A stretch of DNA of 64,000 nt from Fibrobacter succinogenes (GTDB lineage: Bacteria > Fibrobacterota > Fibrobacteria > Fibrobacterales > Fibrobacteraceae), in the NCBI GenBank assembly GCA_902800345.1, contig CADCDO010000040.1, forward strand, positions 1-64,000, in the 5' to 3' direction. The notes beneath the pieces are model-generated. The model ran no database searches, was not told the DNA's origin, and saw only the letters and a list, made by a program, of their open reading frames with translations. The position numbers and the translations under genes were made by a program. This document shows, in pieces, positions 8,055 through 17,500 of this stretch (position 1 is its first letter; each line of letters opens with the position of its first letter).

Positions 8055-10399
8055 TGAAAAGAATGTTTGGGTTCATCAAGGGAGTGTTTGTCCAGGCCGC
8101 AGCATTTGCCTTGGCATCGACTTTTGTGGTAGCGTGCTCGGATTCTGAAGTTGCTGGCGGTACTACGGAAGACGCGGGAATCATCGCGAATTTGAACGTG
8201 GCTGGACTTGCGCAGAAAGGCCCGTTTGCAAAGGGCTCCGCCGTGACGGTGCAGGGCATCAATTGCAAGACGATGGAACTGACGAACGAGAGCTTTGAAG
8301 GCGTTGTCAAGAGCGACAAGGGCGACTTTGGCGTTGAAGACGTGAGCCTTTCGGCGACTTGCGCTTTGTTCGAAGTGACGGGTTATTACTTCAGTGAACT
8401 GACCGGGAAAAAGTCTTCGGAAAAGATAACGCTTCATGCGCTGACTAACCTGAAAGACCGCAAGAACGTGAACATCAACTTGCTTACGGAACTGGAATAC
8501 GAACGTGTAATGAACTTGGTTATGGTTGAGAAAATGTCTTTTGCCGATGCCAAAAAACAGGCTGAAAAAGAGATATTCGCTTTGTTCAATATCAAGGGTG
8601 ATTTTGCAAAAGCCGAAGACTTGAACATCTTTGAAGCAGGTGACGGAAATGCGGCGTTGTTGGCTTTGAGTGTGATGATGCAGGCTGATTTTGACGACAC
8701 GGCTCTTGAAGCGCGTTTTGAAAGATTCAACGAATTTTTTGCAAAGAGTGGCGTATGGTACGATTCCTATGCAAAACTTGAAATCGCGAAATGGGCTCAA
8801 GATGCCGCTGCCGATGGTAAACTTGATTCGATTCGAAAGAATATTGAAAGCTGGGGCATTGCAAGTGAAATTCCTTCATTTGAATCATTTGTAAAGAACT
8901 TCGGTGAAACGGCGCTTGTTATGTATCCTTCAGTAAATTATAGTGGTTTCTATATTGACTGGAGTATTCCTAAGGAGGCGTACTTAAATCCTGAAATAAA
9001 GTATGACTCCATTGTGGATAGCCGTGACGGACAAGTTTACAAGACGGTGACGATTGGCTCTCAGGTATGGATGGCTCAAAATCTGAACTATGCCGATAGT
9101 GTGAAAACTCCGAGTCTTTTGAAACGTAGCTGGTGCTTTGCATACAAATCCGAAAACTGTGATGTCGCAGGACGTTTGTACACATGGGCTGCTATTATTG
9201 ATTCGGTGAAGCTTGCAACAGATTCCGAAAAGCCTCAGAAATGTGGCTTTGGGGAATCTTGTGTGTTTACGGAAAAGATGCGTGGCATTTGTCCTGAAGG
9301 TTGGCATTTGCCGGATACGACCGAGTGGAAAACCCTGATTTCTTTTGCCGGCGGTGATGATATTGCCGGAGAAAGACTGGAATCGCATATTGGAATGTAT
9401 GAAGATTCTGGTACTGATGATTTCGGTTTCTCGGCGTTCCCTGTTGGCGAAAAGTATCGAGATCAATCTTTCTTTGAAGATAGCCGAGATGTTCATTTTT
9501 GGACAGCTTCTGAAGAATCGAAAGATGATCGTTCTTCTTGTTCCGCAGACTTCTTTTATGCTTCTGTTTGGTTTTCATGTGGCTTTAAGGACAATGGCCA
9601 TTCTGTTCGTTGCGTTAGAGATGAACCGGCTGCTGTGTCGTTATCAAGTTCTTCTAGCAATGCTGATTTGAGTAGTAGCAGCGGTGAAGCGTTTGTGTCT
9701 CCGTATGAAATTGACTGGAGCATTCCTAAAGAAGATCACTTGAATCCGAGTATTAAATACGATTCAATTGTGGATAAACGAGATGGACAAGTTTACAAGA
9801 CCATCAAAATCGGCACTCAGGTTTGGATGGCCCAGAATTTGAATTATGCGGATAGTGTAAATACTCCGAGCCTTTTGAAGCGAAATTGGTGCTATGGTGA
9901 TAAGCCTAAAAATTGTGAGTTTGGTGGCCGCCTTTATACTTGGGCTGCTGCGGTTGATTCTATAAAGCTCGCCAACGATGCTGATGATCCACAATTCTGT
10001 GGATACCGGACGAATTGTAATTTCCCTTCAAAGTTGCAAGGTATTTGCCCTGAAGGTTGGCATTTGCCCGATACAACGGAATGGCGTACGTTGATTTTCC
10101 GTGTTTCGAATGATGCAAGTGTGGCGGGATATAAGCTTGCTTCACGTGTCGGTTGGTATGAAGAAGTTAACGGCACCGATGATTATGGTTTTTCGGCCTA
10201 CCCTGTTGGGGATAAGTACCGTGATTATGATTTTTCAGAATTCCCAGCATCTGATGGCCGGGTTGCATTCTTCTGGAGTATTTCTGAGAATACGCGTGAC
10301 AAACAGTTGGGTTATACGTTCAGAATCTTTTATGGTGGTACTGGGTTTGCGGGTGACTTCAAGGATAGCGGATTTTCAATCCGTTGCATAAAGAATTAG
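8054..10399 (+). CDS. FISUMP-domain surface lipoprotein (two domains)
   Basis: A 781-aa product. ATG 8054 overlaps the regulator's stop and has GAGGAG upstream; a GTG at 8051 is possible but less likely. The signal peptide ends in FVVAC. The constant N-terminal module is at about 35-270 (QKGPFAKGSAVTVQGINC, VNINLLTELEYERV). Two FISUMP domains follow (about 320-525 and 571-781), each with DGQVYKT, IG(S/T)QVWMAQNLNYA, GRLYTWAA, GICPEGWHLPDTTEW and a terminal S(V/I)RCV/I. A short Ser stretch joins them. Likely an outer-membrane surface protein; FISUMP function is unknown. Confidence 0.88.
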   Translation: MKRMFGFIKGVFVQAAAFALASTFVVACSDSEVAGGTTEDAGIIANLNVAGLAQKGPFAKGSAVTVQGINCKTMELTNESFEGVVKSDKGDFGVEDVSLSATCALFEVTGYYFSELTGKKSSEKITLHALTNLKDRKNVNINLLTELEYERVMNLVMVEKMSFADAKKQAEKEIFALFNIKGDFAKAEDLNIFEAGDGNAALLALSVMMQADFDDTALEARFERFNEFFAKSGVWYDSYAKLEIAKWAQDAAADGKLDSIRKNIESWGIASEIPSFESFVKNFGETALVMYPSVNYSGFYIDWSIPKEAYLNPEIKYDSIVDSRDGQVYKTVTIGSQVWMAQNLNYADSVKTPSLLKRSWCFAYKSENCDVAGRLYTWAAIIDSVKLATDSEKPQKCGFGESCVFTEKMRGICPEGWHLPDTTEWKTLISFAGGDDIAGERLESHIGMYEDSGTDDFGFSAFPVGEKYRDQSFFEDSRDVHFWTASEESKDDRSSCSADFFYASVWFSCGFKDNGHSVRCVRDEPAAVSLSSSSSNADLSSSSGEAFVSPYEIDWSIPKEDHLNPSIKYDSIVDKRDGQVYKTIKIGTQVWMAQNLNYADSVNTPSLLKRNWCYGDKPKNCEFGGRLYTWAAAVDSIKLANDADDPQFCGYRTNCNFPSKLQGICPEGWHLPDTTEWRTLIFRVSNDASVAGYKLASRVGWYEEVNGTDDYGFSAYPVGDKYRDYDFSEFPASDGRVAFFWSISENTRDKQLGYTFRIFYGGTGFAGDFKDSGFSIRCIKN

Positions 10400-10448
10400 A
10401 ACGTTATACCGAATATTAATTTGCGCTGAAAAAAGGAGTAGGTTTAGT

Positions 10449-12839
10449 ATGAATATGCAGATTCTTAAGAAATGGCTTTGGACTATGGAGTTCCTAATGG
10501 TTCTCGTCATGTTTTGGGCGTGCTCCGACAGCGACAAGACTGCTGGCGGTACCACGGAAGACGCGGGAGTCATCGCGGATTTGAACGTGGCTGGACTTAC
10601 GCAGAAAGGTCCGTTTGCAAAGGGCTCCGCCGTGACGGTGCAGGGCGTCGATTGCCAAACGATGGAACTGACAGGCGAAAAATTTACGGGTAGCGTCAAG
10701 AGCGACAAGGGTGATTTTGGCGTTGAAGACGTGAACCTCTCGGCGACGTGCGCCTTGTTCGAAGTGACGGGTTATTACTTCAATGAACTGACCGGGAAAA
10801 AGTCTTCGGAAAAGATGACGCTCCATGCACTGACCGACCTGAAAGACCGCAAGAACGTGAACATCAACTTGCTCACACAACTGGAATACGAACGCGTAAT
10901 GAATCTTGTAACGAAAAAGGACAAGTCCTTTGCGGATGCCAAGAAACAGGCCGAAAAAGAAGTGCTCGCCGCGTTTAACGTGAAAGTGAAAGACGGTGAG
11001 TTCGCGCAGTTTGAAGACTTGAACATCTTGGAAAAAGGTAGCGACAACGCGGCATTGCTTGCCGTAAGCGTGATGATGCAAGGTGATTTGAAAGTCGAAA
11101 AACTCACCGAACGCGTGAATGATGTTGCCACAGACATTGCGAAAGATGGTTCGTGGGATGACGATAAAACGAAAACGGAAATTGCGGAATGGGCAGCAAC
11201 TGCCGACAAAAATGGTGACCTTGCAAACGTTGGCAAGAACATCGAAAAGTGGGGCGGTTCAGGCGAAGTTTCGTCTTTCGAAACGGTTGTAGAAAAGTTC
11301 GCAGATAGCAATAAGGGAACGTCTAGTAGTTCGGTCACTTCGGCAGGCTCAGTGACCTTGAGCTCGTCTTCCTCCAAAAACGTCCTGAACAGTAGCAGTT
11401 CCTCCGTCATTGCGAGTGAAGCGAAGCAATCTAGTTCAGAGAAATCCTCGTCAAGCGAAAATTCCGAATCTACTGAAGGGACGATGACGGACGCTCGCGA
11501 TGGTCAAATTTACAAGATTGTAACCATTAATAGTGTGACATGGATGGCTCAAAATTTGAACTATAAAAGCGAAAATAGTTTTTGTTACAACGATTCTTCG
11601 AAATATTGTGATAAATATGGTCGTCTCTACACTTGGGCTGCTGCTATAGATAGCGCGGCAACTTGGAGTGAAAGTGGCAAAGGCTGTGGTTGGTCGGTTG
11701 ATTCCTGTGGAGTGAAAGATCCTGCGCGAGGGGTTTGTCCTTTGGGATGGCATATTCCGACAAAAGAGGAATGGTTGCATCTGTTTTTGGCCGCAAATGG
11801 GAAGGCCAAAGCAGGACAGATGCTGAAAGCTGATTCGCTATGGGAAGATTTTAAAGGCTCGGATGATTTCGGCTTTGCGATATTGCCTGGCGGTGGCAAG
11901 TTCGATGGATCAGAATTCGACAGAATAGGAAAAGCCGCTTATTTTTGGTGTTCTGATGACTGGATTAATTTGTCCGCGCAAATGATGACGATGAGTTATT
12001 TCGACAATTCTGCTGATTTTACGCCGCAATACAAGTTCTACGCTTTGAGCGTCCGATGTGTGAAAGATGATGGTAAAACTGCTTTGGTTTCTAGCAGCAG
12101 TTCCACGGAATCTTCGTCGAGTGTCGCTTCGTCGAGTTCGGTTGCTTTGGCGACGCCTTGCAAAACGAATACCGAGGATAACTGCGATTACGGAACATTG
12201 ACGGATTCTCGTGACGGACAAGTTTACAAAACGGTGAAAATCGGCGACCAGGTTTGGATGGCTCAGAATTTGAATTATGCTTATTTGCAATCTACGGATG
12301 ATTTAGATTCCATTAGCTTCTGTTACAATGATTCGCTTGAGTATTGCAAAAAGTATGGCCGTCTTTATACTTGGGCGGCAGCTATGGATAGTGTGGGTAT
12401 ATGGAATGATAATGGAAAGGGATGTGGATTTGGTGGTAAATCATGTTCGCCGTTATATCCGGTGCGCGGCGTATGCCCCGAGGGATGGCATCTGCCTAGC
12501 TATGAAGAATGGGAAACATTGTTGTATGCAGTGGGTGGTAAATCTACTGCTGGAAAAATGCTCAAGTACATTGATGGTTGGAATGAATTTCAAGGAAAAA
12601 TTGGCAATGGTGACGATGCCTATTCTTTCTCGGTTCTTGCAGCTGGTTACAGAGACTATTACAAGATGTATGGTGGAGTTTCTTACGATAATGATGGATA
12701 TAGTACGTCTTTCTGGATTTCTTCAATTAGTGGCGGTTATGATGCTCACTATGTGAAATTCGATTATGATGATGAAACAGCTTATTTTAGTTCTAATTAT
12801 AATAACGATGGTCGCTCGATCCGTTGCCTCAAGGACTAG
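10449..12839 (+). CDS. FISUMP-domain surface lipoprotein (two domains) with VIASEAKQS linker
   Basis: A 796-aa product starting at ATG 10449, preceded by AAAAAAGGAG. The lipobox is MFWAC. It has the constant module (about 35-280), a Ser-rich linker (about 290-340) and two FISUMP domains (about 346-539 and 585-795). Part of the linker is encoded by a palindromic repeat normally found between genes (see 11405). It overlaps the convergent toxin gene by 11 bp at its 3' end. Seventy-eight bases of the linker (11315-11392) match the paralog at 15456-15533 with about four differences, which suggests recent exchange. Confidence 0.88.
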   Translation: MNMQILKKWLWTMEFLMVLVMFWACSDSDKTAGGTTEDAGVIADLNVAGLTQKGPFAKGSAVTVQGVDCQTMELTGEKFTGSVKSDKGDFGVEDVNLSATCALFEVTGYYFNELTGKKSSEKMTLHALTDLKDRKNVNINLLTQLEYERVMNLVTKKDKSFADAKKQAEKEVLAAFNVKVKDGEFAQFEDLNILEKGSDNAALLAVSVMMQGDLKVEKLTERVNDVATDIAKDGSWDDDKTKTEIAEWAATADKNGDLANVGKNIEKWGGSGEVSSFETVVEKFADSNKGTSSSSVTSAGSVTLSSSSSKNVLNSSSSSVIASEAKQSSSEKSSSSENSESTEGTMTDARDGQIYKIVTINSVTWMAQNLNYKSENSFCYNDSSKYCDKYGRLYTWAAAIDSAATWSESGKGCGWSVDSCGVKDPARGVCPLGWHIPTKEEWLHLFLAANGKAKAGQMLKADSLWEDFKGSDDFGFAILPGGGKFDGSEFDRIGKAAYFWCSDDWINLSAQMMTMSYFDNSADFTPQYKFYALSVRCVKDDGKTALVSSSSSTESSSSVASSSSVALATPCKTNTEDNCDYGTLTDSRDGQVYKTVKIGDQVWMAQNLNYAYLQSTDDLDSISFCYNDSLEYCKKYGRLYTWAAAMDSVGIWNDNGKGCGFGGKSCSPLYPVRGVCPEGWHLPSYEEWETLLYAVGGKSTAGKMLKYIDGWNEFQGKIGNGDDAYSFSVLAAGYRDYYKMYGGVSYDNDGYSTSFWISSISGGYDAHYVKFDYDDETAYFSSNYNNDGRSIRCLKD
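11405..11432 (+). repeat. CGTCATTGCGAG-type palindromic repeat inside a coding region
   Basis: The sequence begins CGTCATTGCGAGTGAAGC and ends GAAGCAATCT. It resembles the dispersed intergenic repeat CGTCATTGCGAGCGAAGCGAAGCAATC seen in many bacterial genomes. Here it is read in frame as VIASEAKQS within the lipoprotein's Ser linker. Confidence 0.7.
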
Positions 12840-13323
12840 GGTCTTCTAAATTCATGGAGAGAATCTTATCTGTAAAATATTGAAGTGCGGAATATTTGAT
12901 TTCTGGGGAATCGAGATTCGATTGTGTCTTGATTGAATAGATGTAGTGTTTCAAGTAAACAAGGAACTTTGCTTTGATTTCATGGAAATGCTTCTGTAAT
13001 TCTTTAAATTCTTTGGTGTCGATTCTTGTTGTGTCCCCGATGTCCTCTATTGTGACAATGACGGTCTTTGTGAAATCAAGTGCAGGGATACGGTCTGTTG
13101 AACTTAGAGCTTTTCTCCCTGAATCTATAAAAAAGAAACAATGTGGGACTCTACCGGTTTTAGGACGGTGAGCGCTTGTCCTGAAAGGAATAGCGAATGT
13201 ATTTGACCCCACTTGCAGAATCAAGACTAAATGGGGTCGCTCAGGCTTCTTTAAAATTTCTGTATGATTTGCATGCTCGTTAAAAAACTTTTCGTTCAAA
13301 TGCACGATTGAAATTCGGCTCAT
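12829..13323 (-). CDS. ToxN/AbiQ-superfamily endoribonuclease toxin (type III TA, TenpN/CptN-like)
   Basis: A 164-aa protein. Start ATG 13323 is 5 nt after GAGG. Features that match type III toxins: an N-terminal LNEKFF segment, HLVLILQVGSNTFAIPFRT (the barrel core with the IPxRT/S loop), a CFFF strand, ALDFTKTVIV, and a helical C-terminus with EFKELQKHFHEIKAKF and YLKHYI. The family cuts A-rich mRNA and is held inactive by a repeat RNA. The locus layout agrees exactly: promoter, two direct repeats and a terminator lie immediately upstream on the same strand. Assignment to the TenpN or CptN branch is uncertain. It is inserted between two lipoprotein modules and overlaps the end of the convergent gene. 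Confidence 0.8.
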   Translation of the reverse strand: MSRISIVHLNEKFFNEHANHTEILKKPERPHLVLILQVGSNTFAIPFRTSAHRPKTGRVPHCFFFIDSGRKALSSTDRIPALDFTKTVIVTIEDIGDTTRIDTKEFKELQKHFHEIKAKFLVYLKHYIYSIKTQSNLDSPEIKYSALQYFTDKILSMNLEDPSP

Positions 13324-13336
13324 TTTTTCCTCAAAT

Positions 13337-13375
13337 AAAAAAAGCCGTTATTTATACTTTCATATAAATAACGGC
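13337..13375 (-). terminator. Rho-independent terminator between antitoxin RNA and toxin gene
   Basis: GCCGTTATTTATA and TATAAATAACGGC form a perfect 13-bp stem (13344-13375) with a 6-nt loop, followed on the minus strand by seven T. In type III loci such an attenuating terminator sets the ratio of antitoxin RNA to toxin mRNA; the position here, just before the toxin's GAGG ribosome site, is the same. Confidence 0.9.
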
Positions 13376-13478
13376 AAATGTTGGCCTTTCTTTTTTTCTC
13401 AGGTGGCGACCTACCACCCTGTTTCATCAATTTGGCCTTTCTTTTTTTCTCAGGTGGCGACCTACCACCCTGTTGCTG
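13376..13478 (-). ncRNA. Type III antitoxin RNA with two 43-nt direct repeats
   Basis: Read on the minus strand, an identical 43-nt unit occurs at 13474-13432 and 13423-13381 (period 51). Each unit starts AACAGGGTGGTAGGTCGCC, can form a GGTGG/CCACC hairpin, and continues with GAGAAAAAAAGAAAGGCC. This purine-rich tail is what an A-cutting toxin would process. Two repeats is at the low end for type III antitoxins. There is no open reading frame of note. Confidence 0.75.
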
Positions 13479-13483
13479 TTGTT

Positions 13484-13512
13484 AATATACAAATATTTAA
13501 ATCAGGAGTCAA
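13484..13512 (-). promoter_or_regulatory. Promoter of the antitoxin-toxin operon
   Basis: On the minus strand TTGACT (13512-13507) and TATATT (13489-13484) are separated by exactly 17 nt. Transcription would begin near 13477, at the edge of the first RNA repeat. This is the clearest sigma70-like promoter in the window. Confidence 0.75.
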
Positions 13513-13577
13513 TAGGGTGTGGCGGAGTAGCGGTAAATAGTGTATATGAAGGGGCCTCGCTTGTAATAGCGTTTTTT

Positions 13578-13709
13578 TTGTATTCTTAGGACACATTTTG
13601 TATTCTGGAAAATTGCATATTTCGTCTAAAAACGGCTAAAAACGTAAAATTTAAGCTAAAAACGGCAATATTTGTATTCCAATACTTTCGAAAATCTATA
13701 TTTGTATTC
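13578..13709 (+). promoter_or_regulatory. Operator/promoter region of TIGR02147 regulator 3
   Basis: TTGTATTC occurs four times (13578, 13598, 13672, 13702). The spacings within the two pairs are 20 and 30 bp, that is, whole helical turns. The last copy overlaps the TATATTTG box (13697-13704) and ends directly at the ATG, so a protein bound there would block both promoter and start codon. Runs of CTAAAAACG fill the middle. Confidence 0.6.
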
Positions 13710-14573
13710 ATGAAGGCGATTATTGAATATACAGATTATCGCAAGTTCATTCAGGATTACTATGATGAACGTAAACGCAGCTCCGCTTTTACTTGGCGTG
13801 AGTTTGCTCGGAATGCCGGATTTTCGTCGGCAGTTTTTTTGAAGTACGTTTGTGAAGGGAAAAAGAATCTGAGCATCAGTGCCGCAGGGTCGGTCGCAAA
13901 TGCCATGGGGCTTGCCGGTTTCGAGAAGACGTATTTTGTTCTGATGGTTACGTATGCCCATGCAAAAGGGGACGAGGCGAAAATGGAGGCTTTCGAAAAA
14001 CGCTGTGCATTGGCGAGGGCGCATAAGGTTCGTGTGCTTGGGGGTGAAGAATTCGATTATTACAAGTCCTGGAAAAATCCATTGCTCCGTGAACTTGCCC
14101 CGCATATGCCGGGAGCGAGGCCTGCCGAAATGGCCCGTGCGTGCAAGCCGAAAATTTCTGCGGCAGAAGTCTCTGAAACGCTCGACTTTTTGGAAGATGC
14201 TAATCTCTTGAAAAAAGACAGAGAAGGAAATTACGTGCAGACGGACAAGTCTATTTCAATGGGTTCCGTGGATGCTGTGCCGCTTGCCGCGAAGGATTTG
14301 CAACGGCAGATGGGCGAGCTTGCCGTAAAGGCTTTGGACTTACCGCTTGCGGAACGCGTGATGTCGGGAGTTGTGCTCGGGCTTACGGAGGAATCCTATG
14401 AACAGATTAAGAAAGAGCTCTTGGAATTCCGCCGTCGCATTATCGCGATTGCTACGGAAAGCGACAAAACGCAACGGGTGTACCGCTTGAACTTGCAGCT
14501 TTTCCCGATAAGTGAAAATCTGGAAACCGCAAACAAGGCTATAAAAAATAAGGATGAGAGAGATGAAAAATAA
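13710..14573 (+). CDS. TIGR02147/DUF4423 family transcriptional regulator, copy 3
   Basis: A 287-aa paralog of the regulators at 427 and 7197 (MKAIIEYTDYRKFIQDYYDE, GKKNLS, HMPGARPAEMA, DLPLAER). The ATG lies 5 nt after TATATTTG with no Shine-Dalgarno sequence. Its 3' end overlaps the start of the next lipoprotein gene by 11 bp, so the pair is probably coupled. It is more diverged in its last 50 residues than the other two. Cytoplasmic and presumably DNA binding; the signal it senses is unknown. Confidence 0.85.
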   Translation: MKAIIEYTDYRKFIQDYYDERKRSSAFTWREFARNAGFSSAVFLKYVCEGKKNLSISAAGSVANAMGLAGFEKTYFVLMVTYAHAKGDEAKMEAFEKRCALARAHKVRVLGGEEFDYYKSWKNPLLRELAPHMPGARPAEMARACKPKISAAEVSETLDFLEDANLLKKDREGNYVQTDKSISMGSVDAVPLAAKDLQRQMGELAVKALDLPLAERVMSGVVLGLTEESYEQIKKELLEFRRRIIAIATESDKTQRVYRLNLQLFPISENLETANKAIKNKDERDEK

Positions 14574-17500
14574 CAAGGTTGGTTTTTTAGGGAACGGTTT
14601 AGCCTTTATATCGGCGCTTGTCTTTATGTCGATATTGTCGGCGTGTTCGGATTCCGAAGTCGCGGGCGGTTCTTCGGACGATGCCGGCATTTACGCTGTC
14701 AAGGATTTGGACGTGGCGGGCGTTTCGCAGAAGGGTCCGTTTGCGACGGGGTCTGTTGTGAGCGTGCAGGGCGTGGATTGTAAGACTATGGAACTCACGG
14801 GCGAAAAATTTACGGGTAGCGTCAAGAGCGACAAGGGCGACTTTGGCGTTGAAAACGTGAATCTCTCGGTGACATGCGCTTTGTTCGAAGTGACGGGTTA
14901 TTACTTCAATGAACTGACCGGGAAAAAGTCTTCGGAAAAGATGACGCTCCATGCGCTGACGGACCTCAAAGATCGCAAGAACGTGAACATCAACTTGCTC
15001 ACGCAACTGGAATACGAACGTGTAATGAATCTCGTAACGAAAAAGGATAAGTCCTTTGCGGATGCCAAGAAACAGGCCGAAAAAGAAGTGCTCGCCGCAT
15101 TTAGCGTGAACGCGAAAGACGGTGAATTTGCGCAGTTTGAAGACTTGAACATCTTGGAAAAAGGCGATGACAATGCGGCTTTGCTTGCCGTGAGCGTGAT
15201 GATGCAATCGGATTTGAAAGTCACAAAACTTGCCGAGCGCGTGAAGGACGTTGCCGCAGACATTGCGAAAGACGGTTCGTGGGACGACGATAAAACGAAA
15301 ATGGAAATTGCGGAATGGGCTGCGACTGCTGACAAGAATGGCGAATTTGCAAACGTTGGCAAGAACATCGAAAAGTGGGGCGGTTCAGATGATGTCTCTG
15401 CGTTTGAAACCGTTGTCGAAAAGTTTGCTGAGAATGTCGCCTCGGACACAGTTCCGGGAACGTCTAGTAGTTCGGTCACTTCGGCAGGCTCAGTGACCTT
15501 GAACTCGTCCTCCTCCAAAAACGTTCTGAGCAGCGGTAGCCGCGAAGAATCCAGTGACAGTAAGAAAGTATCTTCGTCATCTTGGACAGGTAAATTAACT
15601 TATGCTACAGGAGAATATCTGAACCCGAATGTCAAATATGATTCCATCGTTGATTCCCGTGACGGGCATGTTTACAGAACCGTAAAAATTGGCAATCAAG
15701 TTTGGATGGCTGAAAATTTGAATTTTGAAACGGAGAATAGCCATTGCCTATGGGATACGACAACGACTTGTGCTGAATTTGGACGCTATTACAACTGGAC
15801 TACGGCGATGGATGGTGCCGGAGTGTATAGCTCGAATGGAAAGGATTGTGGCGATAATAAGAGGTGCACACCGACCTATCCTGTTCGTGGCGTTTGTCCT
15901 GAAGGTTTTCATTTGCCCGATTCGACGGAATGGAATATTTTGATTGCTGAGGCAGGCGGAAAATCTGTAGCAAGTACGAAACTTAAGTCTAAAGAAGGTT
16001 GGTACAAAAGTAGTGATGATAAAGATTATGTCGCTGGCTCGGACGATTATGGATTTTCAGCGGCCCCTGGTGGTGGCAGAAACGATGCCAATTTCGACCG
16101 TGAAGGTCATGAAGCGTTCTTCTGGAGTGCTTCAGAGAATGGCTTTACTACTGCAAAACTTATGAATTTGGATAATCTTGATTATTTGTCATCATTTCTT
16201 ACGGGTTACGCCAAAGAATATTTCTTTAACATTCGTTGTGTCGATGATGGATCTTATGTTCCGACGCCTCGTCCTGTCATTAAATACGATTCCATCGTTG
16301 ATTCACGTGACGGGCAAGTTTATAAAACCATAAAAATCGGGAATCTAAACTGGATGGCGCAGAATTTGAATTACGAGGCTAAAGATAGCCATTGCTATGA
16401 CGATTCCTTGAAATATTGCAAGGTGTATGGCCGCCTTTATTCATGGGCTTCGGCTATTGATTCGGCGAAACTTGCAAATGATAAAGCGAATCCGCAAGAT
16501 TGCGGTTATGGCAAAATCTGCCAGCTTCCGGCGGTTGTTCAGGGCGCTTGTCCGAATGGTTGGCATTTGCCGACTTCAGATGAATGGAGTGTCTTGTTTA
16601 CTGAAGTTGGAGGTCAGGGGAGCGCGGCTAAATATCTCAAGTCGATGATGAAGTGGAATGGGACGGATAGCGTTGGTTTTTCTGTGTTGCCTGCAGGTTC
16701 CTCTACCCAAAATGGATATAGATTTTCTTCTGAAGGCCGCGATGCTTATTTTTGGACGGCGACAGAAATTTATGATGGTAATGACGCTTATTTTGTACAT
16801 ATGGAAACATCTAACTCCTATGTATTCTTGTATTCAGTAGAAAAAACTAATGGCTATAGCGTTCGTTGTGTCGAAGATGGAGGCGTTATTGCCTCAACTG
16901 TTCCTGACGAAGGCTTTGATTGGGAACTTTCTAGAGATTCTTATTTGAATCCTAATATCAATTACGATTCTATTGTCGATAGTCGTGACGGACAAGTTTA
17001 CAAGACCGTGAAAATCGGGGATCAGATTTGGATGGCTCAGAATTTGAATTATTCCGATAGCGTTAAAACTCCGAGCCTCAAGGGGAGTAGTTGGTGCAGA
17101 AAGATTATTTATCGTAATGGGGCTGCTATATTCCTTGATGACTCTAAGTCTTGTGCCGTTGCAGGGCGTTTATATACATGGGCAGCTGCTATTGATTCGG
17201 TTTCGCTTGTGAACGATCCGAAAAATCCGTTGGCTTGTGGCATGGGTAAAAGTTGTCGCTTTGAACTCCCAGAGCCGATTCGTGGCATTTGTCCTGAAGG
17301 TTTTCATTTGCCGACGGACGATGAATGGAATGTCTTGTTTGCCAAGGTGGGAGGGAATGAAAGAACTGGTAAGGAGACTGCTGGCAAGGCTCTCAAATCG
17401 CAATCGGGATGGAAAAATTCCGGTTATGTTGGAGTTGGTGGCAATGGCACAGATGCTTACGGTTTTTCGGCAATGCCGGTAGGTGGATGGGAGGGATTGT

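Noticed and set aside
13381..13474. A two-repeat CRISPR-like structure
   Set aside because: Only two copies with an 8-nt spacer, no cas genes, and the promoter-terminator-toxin context fits a type III antitoxin.
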